A stretch of DNA of 64,000 bases from Kingdonia uniflora. Its lineage: Eukaryota; Streptophyta; Magnoliopsida; Ranunculales; Circaeasteraceae. Position 1 is the stretch's first letter. Each line of letters begins with the position of its first letter. Position numbers and translations under genes: made by a program. The stretch spans positions 3,782,001-3,846,000 of the forward strand of contig JACGCM010000669.1 of NCBI GenBank assembly GCA_014058105.1, given 5' to 3'. The notes under the pieces were generated by a model. That model saw only the letters and a list, made by a program, of their open reading frames with translations, had not been told where the DNA came from and searched no databases. Of this stretch, positions 34,201 through 41,702 are shown one piece after another.

Positions 34201-37200
34201 ATGAAATGAGGCGATGTTGCACGCCTTTTGGTTGTTTGCCCCTGTTACGGGATGTCGAGGTGCATTTTTGACTGTATAGTTTCTTAAGTAATTTCCAGCA
34301 TAAGTTAGTTAAGCAAACTATCAATCACTTATAACTAGGCAACTTACCTTATCCAATTAAGCTTCCTGAATAAAAAATCATTTGTTTTTCCTTTTCTGTA
34401 AACTTTATGGAGGCGATGTGCCACACGCTGTGCATGCATTTTACAGCTACTTTTCTGAGTAATTTACTGCTGACTTATATTAGTTGGTTACCTCTTTAAA
34501 TATTGTTTTATGTACCAAAAGAAAGTGTCTTGATTGTTTAGAAATGTATACTAAAAAGGTAGCTTTCACGTCTTTTAATAATTAAACATTTCTTTTTTGA
34601 ATTCATTTGTCTTTAAGAAGCTTCATTTCTGGAAAACAATACTCATTTCACAAACATTTCCTGATTCTTAGGTTTCAAGCTTGAAGCTGGGAAACGTACA
34701 ACAGAAGTAATAGTGAAAAAATCTGGTACATTACAGGTGACTTCTGGAATTGAAGAATTGGCTTTACTGAAAACAACTAAGGTGGGCGGTTAGATTCGCT
34801 TGTACTGCTATTCTTGTTTTATGGTACAATTACACAATTATGCCTGACCAAAATTGAGTAGGGTAAGATACTTTAAATAAAGCAATATTTGCGCTATTAA
34901 GTTCTCATCTATTCATCTGGTTTCCTAACGTGGGATATTGTTGTGAATTGCGTGCATCTAAGTAACAACGACACGGATATGGGTGTCGGGTGTTCGAAAC
35001 GGGTATGGGGTGCCAGAAACGACAAAAAATTGTTAAGTACCTTGCAAATAGTGTTGGACACGTGTGTCCGAGTGTCGGGATGTCGGACACGTTTTTTTTT
35101 TTTAAGTGAAGTGTCGTTATCTAGGCGTGCATTAATAAATTTCATCAAAGCTAAACTGAAATATAAATGAGGTAAACTTGGTATATCTTCTTCTCATTCA
35201 GAACTCAAATGTTGTATTTCTTTTGGAAGATATGAAAATCAGTGTAGAAATGTGTTTATCCACAACATGTGATAATGATTGCACTTATAATTTAGAATAA
35301 ACAATAAATAAGTAAAAGCGTCCAAGTAAGGGATCTAATATTATTATTTTTTAATGAGGGAGACATCATGAAAATTGAACTTTGTGCATCGTTTATCAAA
35401 GTCTATTCCCGTAAACTTGGTATTGGGTCCGATGGTTACTAACCCCATCCCCGGTATCTCAGAACAAACATAAATAAAGTAGGAAAAAGACATGTCTTTT
35501 TTAGTAAGAATTGTACCGACATAATTACTAATAGACAGAACATGTTTCTTTACGAATTATAATGTACATTGAGATTGTATATACCAAGAAGATAATGTAC
35601 ATGTTTCTTTACGAAATATCGTGTGCCCATTTGTGACGTAAACATGCATTTATTATATCTTATGAACCTGATATGAGGCTATGAGCTATAACATCTGGTG
35701 CACTTTTTTTCTTAGTGCAAAATCACTTGGTCAAAAAGGAAATATTGAAATATCATCAAATATATGTCTGCACTTCAAATGCAAATGGGGATAGTTTATC
35801 ATTTTATAGATGTGAATGTGCTTCTTATCCTTCCATGTTCTATTATGGCATTTCTGTTATGAACAGTCCGGTTTTGAAGGATTTATTCGGGACAAATACA
35901 CTGCTCTCCCAGAAACAAGGGAGAGGGTGTTAGCAACAGAGGTCAACGTATCATGGAGGTATGATCTTTTGTTTCATCGATACGTGAATAGTCTATGTAA
36001 CATATTGTTAGAAACTAAGTGCGGAAGCAAAAACGATTTACTGAAATTGAAATTAGGGTTTCTAGAGTTTTCCTCTAAACTTCTAAAAACTAGAAACTAA
36101 CTACAATAGGTGGTTTCCCCCCTATTTATCAACCAAAGCAACAAAACGTACGTGCCTCGTGGGTCACGGTCTATGCCACGATCCCACGATCTATCAACTC
36201 TCCCCCTCTAAGAAGAATTCGGCCCCGAATTTCGTAGCTCTATATAATCCTCGTAAAAAACTGGGTCCAAACTAGCAAAAGTCTCTTCCGTAATCCAAGA
36301 ATTGTCTTCCGTTCCTTTATCTACCCAACGTATAAGGAACTCTCAATGCCCTGAATCATCAATCTTCTGATCAAGAATCTCATCTATATCGTCTCGATAA
36401 CGGATACGTAGTATAGGAGATATCGGTAATGGTGGGGAACCTTGTCCATGATAGTGTGATAATAACTTGACATTTATTACCTTGGAACGGTTGCCTGTAA
36501 GATCAATCTCATATGCGTTCTTGCCACATCTCTAATTAACAGTAAAAGGCCCCGTCCTGCGAGGGAGAAGCTTAGAAGCTACACCCATTCGATGTTCCTT
36601 TTAAATGTATAACATGACAAGGTCTCCTGGTGAAAAAATTACGTCTCGTCGATGTCTATCCCATTCGGTCCTTGACGCCTGCATAAACGTCTTCTAGATG
36701 CTGTCTCACGTTTGTATGGAGATACCGAATAGCTTCAGCGAACTCCGTAGCACTATCTGAAACTGGAACAAGCTAAGGAATAGGTGCCAAACCAAGCACG
36801 GTGTCAGGATTGCACCCAGTCACAATCTGAAATGGAGATAGTCTTGTAGAGCTGTTGACAGAGCAATTAAATGCGAACTCAACTTGCGATTAAACGAAAT
36901 CCCACTCGGTCGGCCGATCTCCTGTAATACATCTCACATTTCAGCAAATTACTCAAACTGCGATTATCAACCTCTGTTTATCCATCTGTCTGCGGGTGGA
37001 AAGCGGTAGAAACGTAGTTTGCAGTGAAGTAACCTCCATAATGTGCCTCAAAAATTCCCTGTGAATCGCCTGTGTCTCTGTCTGACGTGATCGAGTGTGG
37101 TGCTCCATGTAAGTGAACAATCTCCCAAAAAAATATGCAGGCGACGTTTGCGACGTTCTCTGCTTTACTGCAAGAAATGAAATGTGCCATCCTGGAAAAT

Positions 37201-40200
37201 CTGTTGACCACCACAAAAACGGAATCAAAACCTCTAACCTTAGGTAGCCCTGTTACGAAATCCATCGATATGTCGCTTCAAGGGCATGTCGGTATGGGTA
37301 AAGGAGTGTATAGACCTGTATTATGTTTTTTTCCCTTTGCCATTGCACAGAAATAACACTTTTGTATAAAAGTGTTGACATCACGTCGCATTGAGCTCCA
37401 AAAATATTTCTCCTGTATGAGTGCCATAGTCTTGATCACTCCGAAGTGTCCCCCTAAACCCCCTGCGTGAACCTCTGAAATGAGTCTCTCTCATAGAAGA
37501 AGAGGGAATACATAACGCCGTTCTTCTGAAAAGGTAACCAAGAACGTCGTGCCTCTGTTTACAGGAGGTATATATCTGACCAAATAACTCATCTCCTGCA
37601 TAAAACTCTCGTAACTCGCCGAACCCAAAAATCGAGGTGTTAAGTGTGACCAGAAGGTGAGTTGTACGGCTGATCCGGTCGATAAACCCATTCTCCTTGC
37701 CTTTGATATAATAGAAAACTTTGGAGATACCCGAACCACTTTGCCTTCCTATCGGTAGATACCCTCTGCTGGCTATGCATATGTCGTAATGCATCATGGT
37801 CTGAATGGATAACGAACTCTCGGTGAACCAAATAGTGTCTCCAGTACCGCAACGATCGAACAACTGCGAATAACTCAATATCATATGTAGAATATCGTAA
37901 CTGAGCTCCTGACAACTTCTCACTGAAATAAGCAAGAGGTCGTCTTGAATGAGATAGTGTCGCACTAATGCTTGTTTTGCGAGCATCTGTCGTAACCTCA
38001 AACACAGGACCTGAAAAATCTGGTAATGCTAAGACCGGGGGCTGTGGTAAGCTTCTGCTTGATCAACTGGAAGGCGGCTTCTGCCTCCGTAAACCACTCG
38101 AATGGTACGTTTCCCATAAGGGATGTGATAGGTGTCATAATGCTACTGAACCCGTCAATAAAACGGCGATAGAAAGTAGCTAACCCATGGAAACTCCGTA
38201 CCTGTGTAGTACTCGATGGTACCGGCCAGATTGTCTGAACTTTCTCCTCGTCTACTCGAATCCCCTAAGAAGAAATCACGTAACCCAAAAAGTTCACCGA
38301 ATCAACCATAAAAGAGCATTTCTTGAGTTGCAAAAATAGTTTGTGTCATCGCAGAGCCAGTAAGACCCTCTCAACATGTATCACGTGCTCCTCTTTGGTC
38401 TGACTATGGATCAGGATATCATCAAAATAGACAACGACAAACCGCTCTGCAATGCAGTCTCGCAGGACCTCTGTCATCAAACGCATGAAAGTAGACGGAG
38501 CATTTGAGAGCCCGAATGGCATAACCAACCACTCGTAGAGACCATCCTTGGTCTTAAAAGCTGCCTTCCTGGCCGCATACGAATTTGATGGATGTATGTA
38601 CGACTCGTACGTGCCTCGTGGGTGCCTCGTGACTCGTATTATCCCTCTAGTCAGGGGCCCCTCTATTTATCAACAAAAGCAACAAAACGTATGTGCCTCG
38701 TGGGTCACGGTCATCCTACGATCTATCACATATATAGTATTTGTATCTCCGAACTTATAATTCATATATACTACTTGATAGTGAATATGCACCTTTAACC
38801 TAGATATCATTCCTCACATTGCTTTCACTTTTCCTTTGGTCGACGGTGTGAATTCTTTTTTTCATGCAGATACCCTTTTGATTCTCTTCCAAGCATTCCT
38901 GTAAAGAAACTGTACTTCACAGAAAGTTATTCGGCTGTGAAGAAAGTTCTGGTTGATACCTTCTTCGGTCCTCCAAGAGAGGGAGTGTACAGCCCATCTG
39001 TTCAAACCACTCTTTATCAAATGGCTCAGGCTGTGCTCGGCAGGTTTTCTCTCTCTCTCTCTCTCTCTCTCTCAGACACACACACACACGTACACACACA
39101 CGAGAGACAAACACTCAAATGCGTAGAAATGTGTAGTACACTTGACGAAAAACCAGTTTTATTTGAGGTGTTTTTATATTGACATTTTAAGAATTGTATT
39201 CCTCATGCTTGCAGGTTCCCAGATATCACGTCAATCCACCTTAAAATGCCAAATCTCCATTTCTTACCAGTTAATCTACCAAGCAAGGATAATGCATCAA
39301 TTGTTAAGGTTTTACTCATTTCCTATTCAGTTCAAGTTATGTCTTGTCAGAATGTAAATTACTGTGTTAAAGGTATTGGCTTTTTAACCCATGTGCAGCC
39401 TTATGGCCCTTATCCCCCATACTAAGATTTACTCTCTAAAATACAATTAAGGTTTGTTGATTTTTATATGAGAACTGTAAATTCAAACCGTACTAATCAA
39501 ACAAGGCTGAATAGTATTGGATTGTGTGGAGATTCATGAATAGGCATGTTATAATGCTCGGGTATGATTTTGAACCCTGAAACTTTTTGAATGAGCTGGT
39601 CTATACTGAACATGTCAATAGTAATTCAACTTATCAAAGAATAGTGGTCTCATCTGTATGATCTTCACCCAAGTCTCTTTATGTTTACACATTTTGAGAT
39701 TCATATTGGGTTCAATATTCTTAAATAAATTTTAAGGATCGGTGAAATTTTAATAACCAGTTTTTGCAACCCCGCGGGGTGCTGATATGTGGGTTGGATT
39801 GCCTCTAATGCAGTGGAGGTCCTGAGATTGATTCTCCAAAATGGAAAGGGGCACCATGTATGGAGAAGTTCTGTCTAAACTGCATGTGTGGCGGATGTGG
39901 ATTGCAGATACCTGGTGGATGTGGATCACCCTCTATAGGAAAAAAGAAACAATAAGTAGTTTTGCTGATACCGTCACGTAACGTGGTTGATACTAGATTA
40001 GAAAGCGGTGAAAGTCACATATTTCGTTGACATTCACATTTATGTTGTAACTGTAATCACTAATATAAATAATGACAAATCTTAGAAGTTGTTAAGCAAC
40101 AAGGCCCTTCAGAAAACTGAATCTACAGTTTAGGAACGTATACTGAAAGTACAACAGTGTTGTATCCCTTTGGAAAATAGAGAATTCAAACTATTCCAAA

Positions 40201-40610
40201 GTAGAAAATGATTTTTGAAGACGAGTTCTATTTATTTTTACTTGTGGAGAAAGGATAATGTTTGGAACTAAGGAAAATGAGAAATATGTCTTGAATGAAG
40301 TATGTTCTATTTATTCCTTCATTATATTTCATTGTCTTATTGTTGGTTTTACTTATGTCAAGTAAATAGGTATAATGCAAGGAAAAATGTACTTGATATT
40401 CAGTTTCATAGCAATTGATCTATTAACACATTATTTCAAAAAATTGCTGTAGTTTTAAAAAGTAAACTATTGTGTTATTTGTTACATGCTTTTCTACTAA
40501 TACTCTTTTATTCTTATGATATGCAGTTTGAAGACGATGTATTTATGCCAACCGATGAACCACATGGGACGATTGAGGCAAGCTTAAGTCGCTCGCTATC
40601 CAAGATTTAG
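16006..40610 (+). CDS. UOX: Urate oxidase (uricase), 8 exons, peroxisomal
   Basis: Uricase oxidises urate to 5-hydroxyisourate in peroxisomes, in purine degradation and ureide formation. Exons: 16006-16209, 22943-23035, 23943-24018, 34672-34781, 35867-35958, 38870-39043, 39215-39308 and 40527-40610. Together 927 nt encode 308 aa, the usual plant length, with no stop and all borders GT-AG. Diagnostic blocks are KHGKGRVRVGRVW (catalytic Lys16), NSDIVATDT (Thr62), EKPWERI.VDGQPHEHGF, GFIRDKYTALPETRERVLAT (substrate-site Phe and Arg), YSPSVQTTLYQMA (Gln) and PTDEPHGTIEASLS (catalytic His). It ends SKI rather than the usual SKL. The ATG at 16006 is chosen because it matches the family start MA.EV.GFKFEQ; the earlier in-frame TTG is not used. 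Introns total about 23.7 kb and carry transposons only on the opposite strand. Confidence 0.95.
16210..17470 (+). other. Uricase intron 1, 5' part, no assignable element
   Basis: A 100-codon open frame on the - strand (16849-16547) is present but matches no family I recognise. No LTR, TIR or tRNA-like structure seen. Confidence 0.4.
17475..17670 (+). mobile_element. SINE-like insertion in uricase intron 1
   Basis: GGTGTAGCGG at 17482-17491 fits the Pol III A box (RRYNNARYGG) exactly. About 35-45 nt later GCAGAGGTCATAGGATGACTC is a degraded B box. This spacing is that of tRNA-derived SINEs. The body runs to about 17670 (GAACCCGGATCACTCTGGCC). Target duplications not identified. Confidence 0.45.
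17671..18879. other. Intron 1 middle, mostly unassigned
   Basis: AT-rich sequence with a run of CAACCC/GGGTTG words at 18130-18250 and no coding signal on either strand. The last 300 bp may be the 3' UTR of the adjacent minus-strand LINE. Confidence 0.35.
18880..22540 (-). pseudogene. L1-like LINE remnant in uricase intron 1 (antisense)
   Basis: Reading the - strand from 22540 downward gives ORF1-like sequence with a CCHC-type knuckle at about 21510-21440 (CSISGHSIKKCP). An apurinic endonuclease piece follows at 20735-20000 (MDFVCDFNTLF..., then VELTSHKG). Reverse transcriptase appears at 19640-19390 (TIDVTNKEIM.ALFSID..KSSDNINSMF, then NPSNFEEYRPI) and 19340-19200 (GKHILINLLSHSPRD). The late RT/thumb block lies at 19137-18889 (LLIKLGWILVQGKSEWAKFM, then KSKIWPG). 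The core RT with its catalytic Asp residues is deleted, and many stops and shifts occur. Confidence 0.7.
22943..23035 (+). CDS. UOX: Uricase exon 2 (residues 69-99)
   Basis: Acceptor TGTGCAG, then VYAKAKECSEVVSVENF to TSLYPQ, donor GTATTG. Phase 0. Confidence 0.93.
23415..23730. repeat. Inverted and direct repeats in uricase intron 2 (possible MITE)
   Basis: The segment 23415-23452 (GTCAACAG...AAGGCCTTAACCC) is nearly the reverse complement of 23600-23636 (GGGTTAAGGCCTTC...CTGTTGAC). A 222-bp unit is thus bounded by ~37-bp inverted ends. A ~90-bp sequence inside it (23500-23590, TAGCTTAAAACTGAAAGC...) is repeated just outside at 23640-23730 with few changes. Confidence 0.5.
23943..24018 (+). 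CDS. UOX: Uricase exon 3 (residues 100-125)
   Basis: Acceptor TGTATAG, then VTTAIIKIVEKPWERICVDG to PHEH plus the first base of Gly, donor GTTAGT. Phase 1 at the end. Confidence 0.93.
24020..24689. other. Intron 3 start, no assignable element
   Basis: No coding frame with family similarity, and no terminal repeats seen. GC is slightly higher around 24300-24500. Confidence 0.35.
24690..25560 (-). pseudogene. Ty1/copia protease-integrase remnant in uricase intron 3 (antisense)
   Basis: The - strand at 25550-25329 contains IIDYSASHKITGMSSLLWSY, matching copia protease WI.DSGASHH.TG with the active Gly changed to Tyr. At 25294-25088, LGSRVTKTIRSGREEGGLYL fits the GAG-pre-integrase block. At 25075-24700, broken frames give HWHICFDHISFEYLNI, CCETCE and FTAMVQTTW, matching integrase zinc finger and core. 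No LTRs found. Confidence 0.6.
25561..26599. other. Intron 3 segment, probably decayed copia gag or unassigned
   Basis: It lies upstream, in element sense, of the copia protease remnant and could be its gag, but no CCHC knuckle was found. Short frames such as 26384-26079 on the - strand have no recognisable domain. Confidence 0.3.
26600..27800 (-). pseudogene. LINE 3' remnant in uricase intron 3 (antisense)
   Basis: Broken - strand frames give blocks of the C-terminal part of plant LINE polyproteins. These are GLGVRS-like sequence near 27690, GRWLDANLVKGRNVWEF-like near 27610, FKIPKDF near 27560, then PNANFSNGKWAIPQYLLNIL (27380-27320). Near the end, FHVWKSKNNLIFKSRQCPIP appears (26845-26790). 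No RT catalytic core is present. The part corresponds to the region between RT and RNase H. Confidence 0.55.
27801..28538. other. Intron 3 segment without assignable feature
   Basis: AT-rich. A 60-codon + frame at 27770-27952 has no family match and probably shadows LINE sequence. Confidence 0.35.
28539..28561. repeat. Poly-C tract (23 C)
   Basis: An uninterrupted run of 23 C lies directly at the left edge of the copia 3' LTR. The opposite flank of the element begins CCCCC, so the tract probably includes the target site. Confidence 0.9.
28740..31519 (-). pseudogene. Copia polyprotein remnant (short gag start, integrase, RT, RNase H)
   Basis: On the - strand the ORF opens MAIGDESSSSLTVSLIG near 31515, then passes within about 50 codons into integrase: HSDVWGPAPIISS, FVLFIDDFSRCTWVYLM, FCSDQDGEFMS and a QQNG motif. 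RT follows with VAKGYAQIHGVYYQETFAPV (about 29930), QMDVKNVFMNGTLQEEVYM and the catalytic VALFVYVDDIVITGDD (about 29600). RNase H shows WTNADYAGSLSDRRSTSGY, IGGNLVTWQSKKQNISRSS and YCDNKFVI. Several stops and shifts are present. About 300-400 codons of gag and protease are absent compared with a full copia polyprotein. Confidence 0.85.
31681..31704. repeat. (GA)n microsatellite
   Basis: About 12 uninterrupted AG units in the untranslated leader of the copia element. Confidence 0.85.
31942..32884. other. Intron 3 segment, nothing recognised
   Basis: AT-rich, no coding frame above 60 codons with similarity, no terminal repeats. Confidence 0.4.
32890..33241 (-). mobile_element. TRIM element (352 bp) in uricase intron 3 (antisense)
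   Basis: Two near-identical LTRs lie at 32890-33006 and 33126-33241. They share GGTTCCATCTCAAAACCAAT and GCCCGATGTGGGACTATATA. The internal part is only 119 bp. The PBS lies against the right LTR at 33114-33125 (- strand TGGTATCAGAGC, a perfect match to initiator tRNA-Met). A purine-rich GTGAAGGGGCG on the - strand precedes the left LTR. Target duplication CCTAC at 32885-32889 and 33242-33246. No coding capacity, so it depends on copia-type proteins supplied elsewhere. Confidence 0.9.
33285..33480. repeat. ~95-bp tandem duplication
   Basis: GGGCCAAATATGAAAGGAGA...GTGATAAACTAAGGTCAGAAG at 33300-33375 recurs at 33396-33470 with a few changes, each followed by an A run and ACGTGAAGA. Confidence 0.8.
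33481..34671. other. Intron 3 end, with a diverged internal duplication
   Basis: GGGGCCTCTTCGCTAATGTG followed by AGGTAGACCTAGTAGC (33600-33640) is related to GGGGCCCCTTCGCCAATGTG followed by AGATAGGTCTAGCAGC (33737-33775). This GC-richer patch may be the end of an unidentified DNA element. The rest has no assignable feature. Confidence 0.4.
34672..34781 (+). CDS. UOX: Uricase exon 4 (residues 125-161)
   Basis: Acceptor TTCTTAG, then the last two bases of Gly and FKLEAGKRTTEVIVKKSG to LLKTTK, donor GTGGGC. Lies 10.65 kb from exon 3. Confidence 0.93.
34782..35866 (+). other. UOX: Uricase intron 4
   Basis: 1085 bp. It contains a GC-rich patch at 34968-35092 built from CGACACG/CGTGTC words (for example GTGTCGGGATGTCGGACACG), which can fold back on itself. 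Otherwise AT-rich with no element recognised. Confidence 0.5.
35867..35958 (+). CDS. UOX: Uricase exon 5 (residues 162-192)
   Basis: Acceptor GAACAG, then SGFEGFIRDKYTALPETRER to VNVSW plus AG of Arg, donor GTATGA. Carries the substrate-site Phe and Arg region. Confidence 0.93.
36006..38728 (-). mobile_element. Truncated chromovirus (Ty3/gypsy) in uricase intron 5 (antisense)
   Basis: Target duplication CATAT at 36001-36005 and 38729-38733. The 3' LTR is 36006-36196 (TGTTAGAAAC...GATCTATCA). A C-rich block, TTAGAGGGGGAGAG on the - strand, next to it is the polypurine tract. Only the first ~65 bp of the 5' LTR survive at 38663-38728 (AGCAACAAAACGT, GTGCCTCGTGGGTCACGGTC), so a deletion has removed most of the 5' LTR, gag, protease and the RT fingers. 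Confidence 0.85.
36200..38560 (-). pseudogene. Chromovirus RT-RNase H-integrase-chromodomain remnant
   Basis: On the - strand RT starts at LVMPFGLSNAPSTFMRLMTE (about 38525), with catalytic VVYFDDILIHS near 38420. RNase H follows (FEVTTDARKTSISATLSH, RYSTYDIELFAVVRSLRYW). The integrase HHCC region shows HFGVIKTMALIQEKYFWSSM and CYFCAMAKGK near 37340, and the core reads MDFVTGLPKVRGFDSVFVVV (37265). Near 36330 a chromodomain-like EFLIRWVDKGTEDNSWITEE places it among chromoviruses. Several stops and shifts are present. Confidence 0.85.
38870..39043 (+). CDS. UOX: Uricase exon 6 (residues 192-250)
   Basis: Acceptor TCATGCAG, completes Arg, then YPFDSLPSIPVKKLYF to MAQAVLG plus AG, donor GTTTTC. 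Contains the FFGPP.EGVYSPSVQ.TLY signature. Confidence 0.94.
39048..39102. repeat. (CT)n(AC)n compound microsatellite in uricase intron 6
   Basis: About 13 CT units, then about 12 CA units with one interruption (CGTA). It fills much of the 171-bp intron 6 just after the donor site. Confidence 0.9.
39215..39308 (+). CDS. UOX: Uricase exon 7 (residues 250-281)
   Basis: Acceptor CTTGCAG, completes Arg, then FPDITSIHLKMPNLHFLPVN to ASIVK, donor GTTTTA. Confidence 0.94.
39309..40526 (+). other. UOX: Uricase intron 7, with a possible SINE at 39770-39950
   Basis: TGGGTTGGATTGCCTCTAATG, read in part as an A-box region, is followed 40 nt later by GAGATTGATTCTCC, similar to a B box. GATGTGGATTGCAGATACC and GATGTGGATCACC form a short internal repeat. 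The call is weak. The rest of the intron is AT-rich. Confidence 0.3.
40527..40610 (+). CDS. UOX: Uricase exon 8 (residues 282-308 and stop)
   Basis: Acceptor ATATGCAG, then FEDDVFMPTDEPHGTIEASL and SRSLSKI, stop TAG. Contains the catalytic His and the C-terminal peroxisomal signal. Confidence 0.94.
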   Translation, partial: FEDDVFMPTDEPHGTIEASLSRSLSKI

Positions 40611-40761
40611 TAGGAGCTTGCTTGTGAGAGTAACTTCTTACTAGGACGCTTACTGTATTCAATTTCTGTGGATCAAGTAATCATTTGGTCATCCTGTTTA
40701 TTTTTTGTATATAATTTTGAGAATGCAAAGTTTATGTATCCATGTTGAATGCTGCAGTTTG

Positions 40762-40767
40762 AATAAA
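40762..40767 (+). terminator. Likely uricase polyadenylation signal
   Basis: AATAAA lies 152 bp after the uricase stop codon, in an AT-rich 3' region containing TTTTGTAT. Confidence 0.5.
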
Positions 40768-41454
40768 TGGGGAGAAAATAAGACCTCTATATACATGTTC
40801 AATTTTTCAGTCTGACTTGCATCACTTTTTCGTTTGAGAGTGTGCCCAAATGCAGAGCCTAAGAGCAAATACTGACATTGTTTTTTACTTGTAGTTGTTA
40901 AGAGGTACCAGAAGATTCAGTTGTATAAGTTATCGAAGTGAATTACTGCATCAGTTATGGTATAATTCCTCTAACTGCTGAAACCATTAGATCATTGCTG
41001 TTTTGTGATCGCAAAATATTAAATCGATGTCTCTTATATCCATTTGGTAGCATTTTGCATTCTCACTCTCACCTTGCCTAATTAATAATCCATTTCCCTC
41101 TTCAAAGCATATAGTCTGCTTTGATCTCGAAAGTAATAGCTCCAAAAAACATTTTTGCAAATATAGGGTCGTTTTACCATCTGTATTTTCCCCCTAACTT
41201 CTCAAATTGCAACAAGAGGTAATTATATTGGGAGAAAATTTGATTTAGAAAACGATACAAATTTAAGAAGGATGCCAAAGAAAGCACAAGGATGTAGAAA
41301 AAGAGAACAAGGGAGAAGTTCCATTTCAAACAAGGTGCCTATGACTTATGTGATCAGAGTCGTTTTCAATTTGGGCAAACTGCCTCAGGGCTTTCACGTT
41401 CTAAACGCATCAGAGAGTCTGAGTCCCTATGTGACTATTCCTAACTCCCACTCC
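40768..41454. other. Uricase-glycosyltransferase intergenic region
   Basis: No element recognised. It contains a 67-codon + frame (41272-41475) without family similarity. The glycosyltransferase promoter lies at its right end. Confidence 0.4.
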
Positions 41455-41462
41455 TATATAAG
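41455..41462 (+). promoter_or_regulatory. TATA box of the glycosyltransferase gene
   Basis: TATATAAG lies about 240 bp upstream of the ATG at 41703, predicting a leader of roughly 210 nt. The leader ends in a (CT)n run (41683-41702) right before the start codon. Confidence 0.6.
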
Positions 41463-41702
41463 AAACTTACCCTGAGCAAAAGTGGTGCTTAAAAAAAAGT
41501 CACTCATGGTGTCAGGTCCGTCGGCAAAGAGAATTTTGCCACAAAACTTTCTCTTCAGTCTTCAGCGCCACTTTGGACTGCTCCGAGGGACTTCACCCTC
41601 TGCTGGTGATGCTCCTACTTCCTCTTTTCTTACTAGTTACCCAGTCCAAGATTCATATTTCTCACTGTAACCTCTTGTTTGATCTCTCTCTCTCTCTCTC
41701 TC

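Noticed and set aside
41272..41475. 67-codon ORF upstream of the glycosyltransferase
   Set aside because: No family similarity, overlaps the TATA box of the next gene, and lacks support as a gene.
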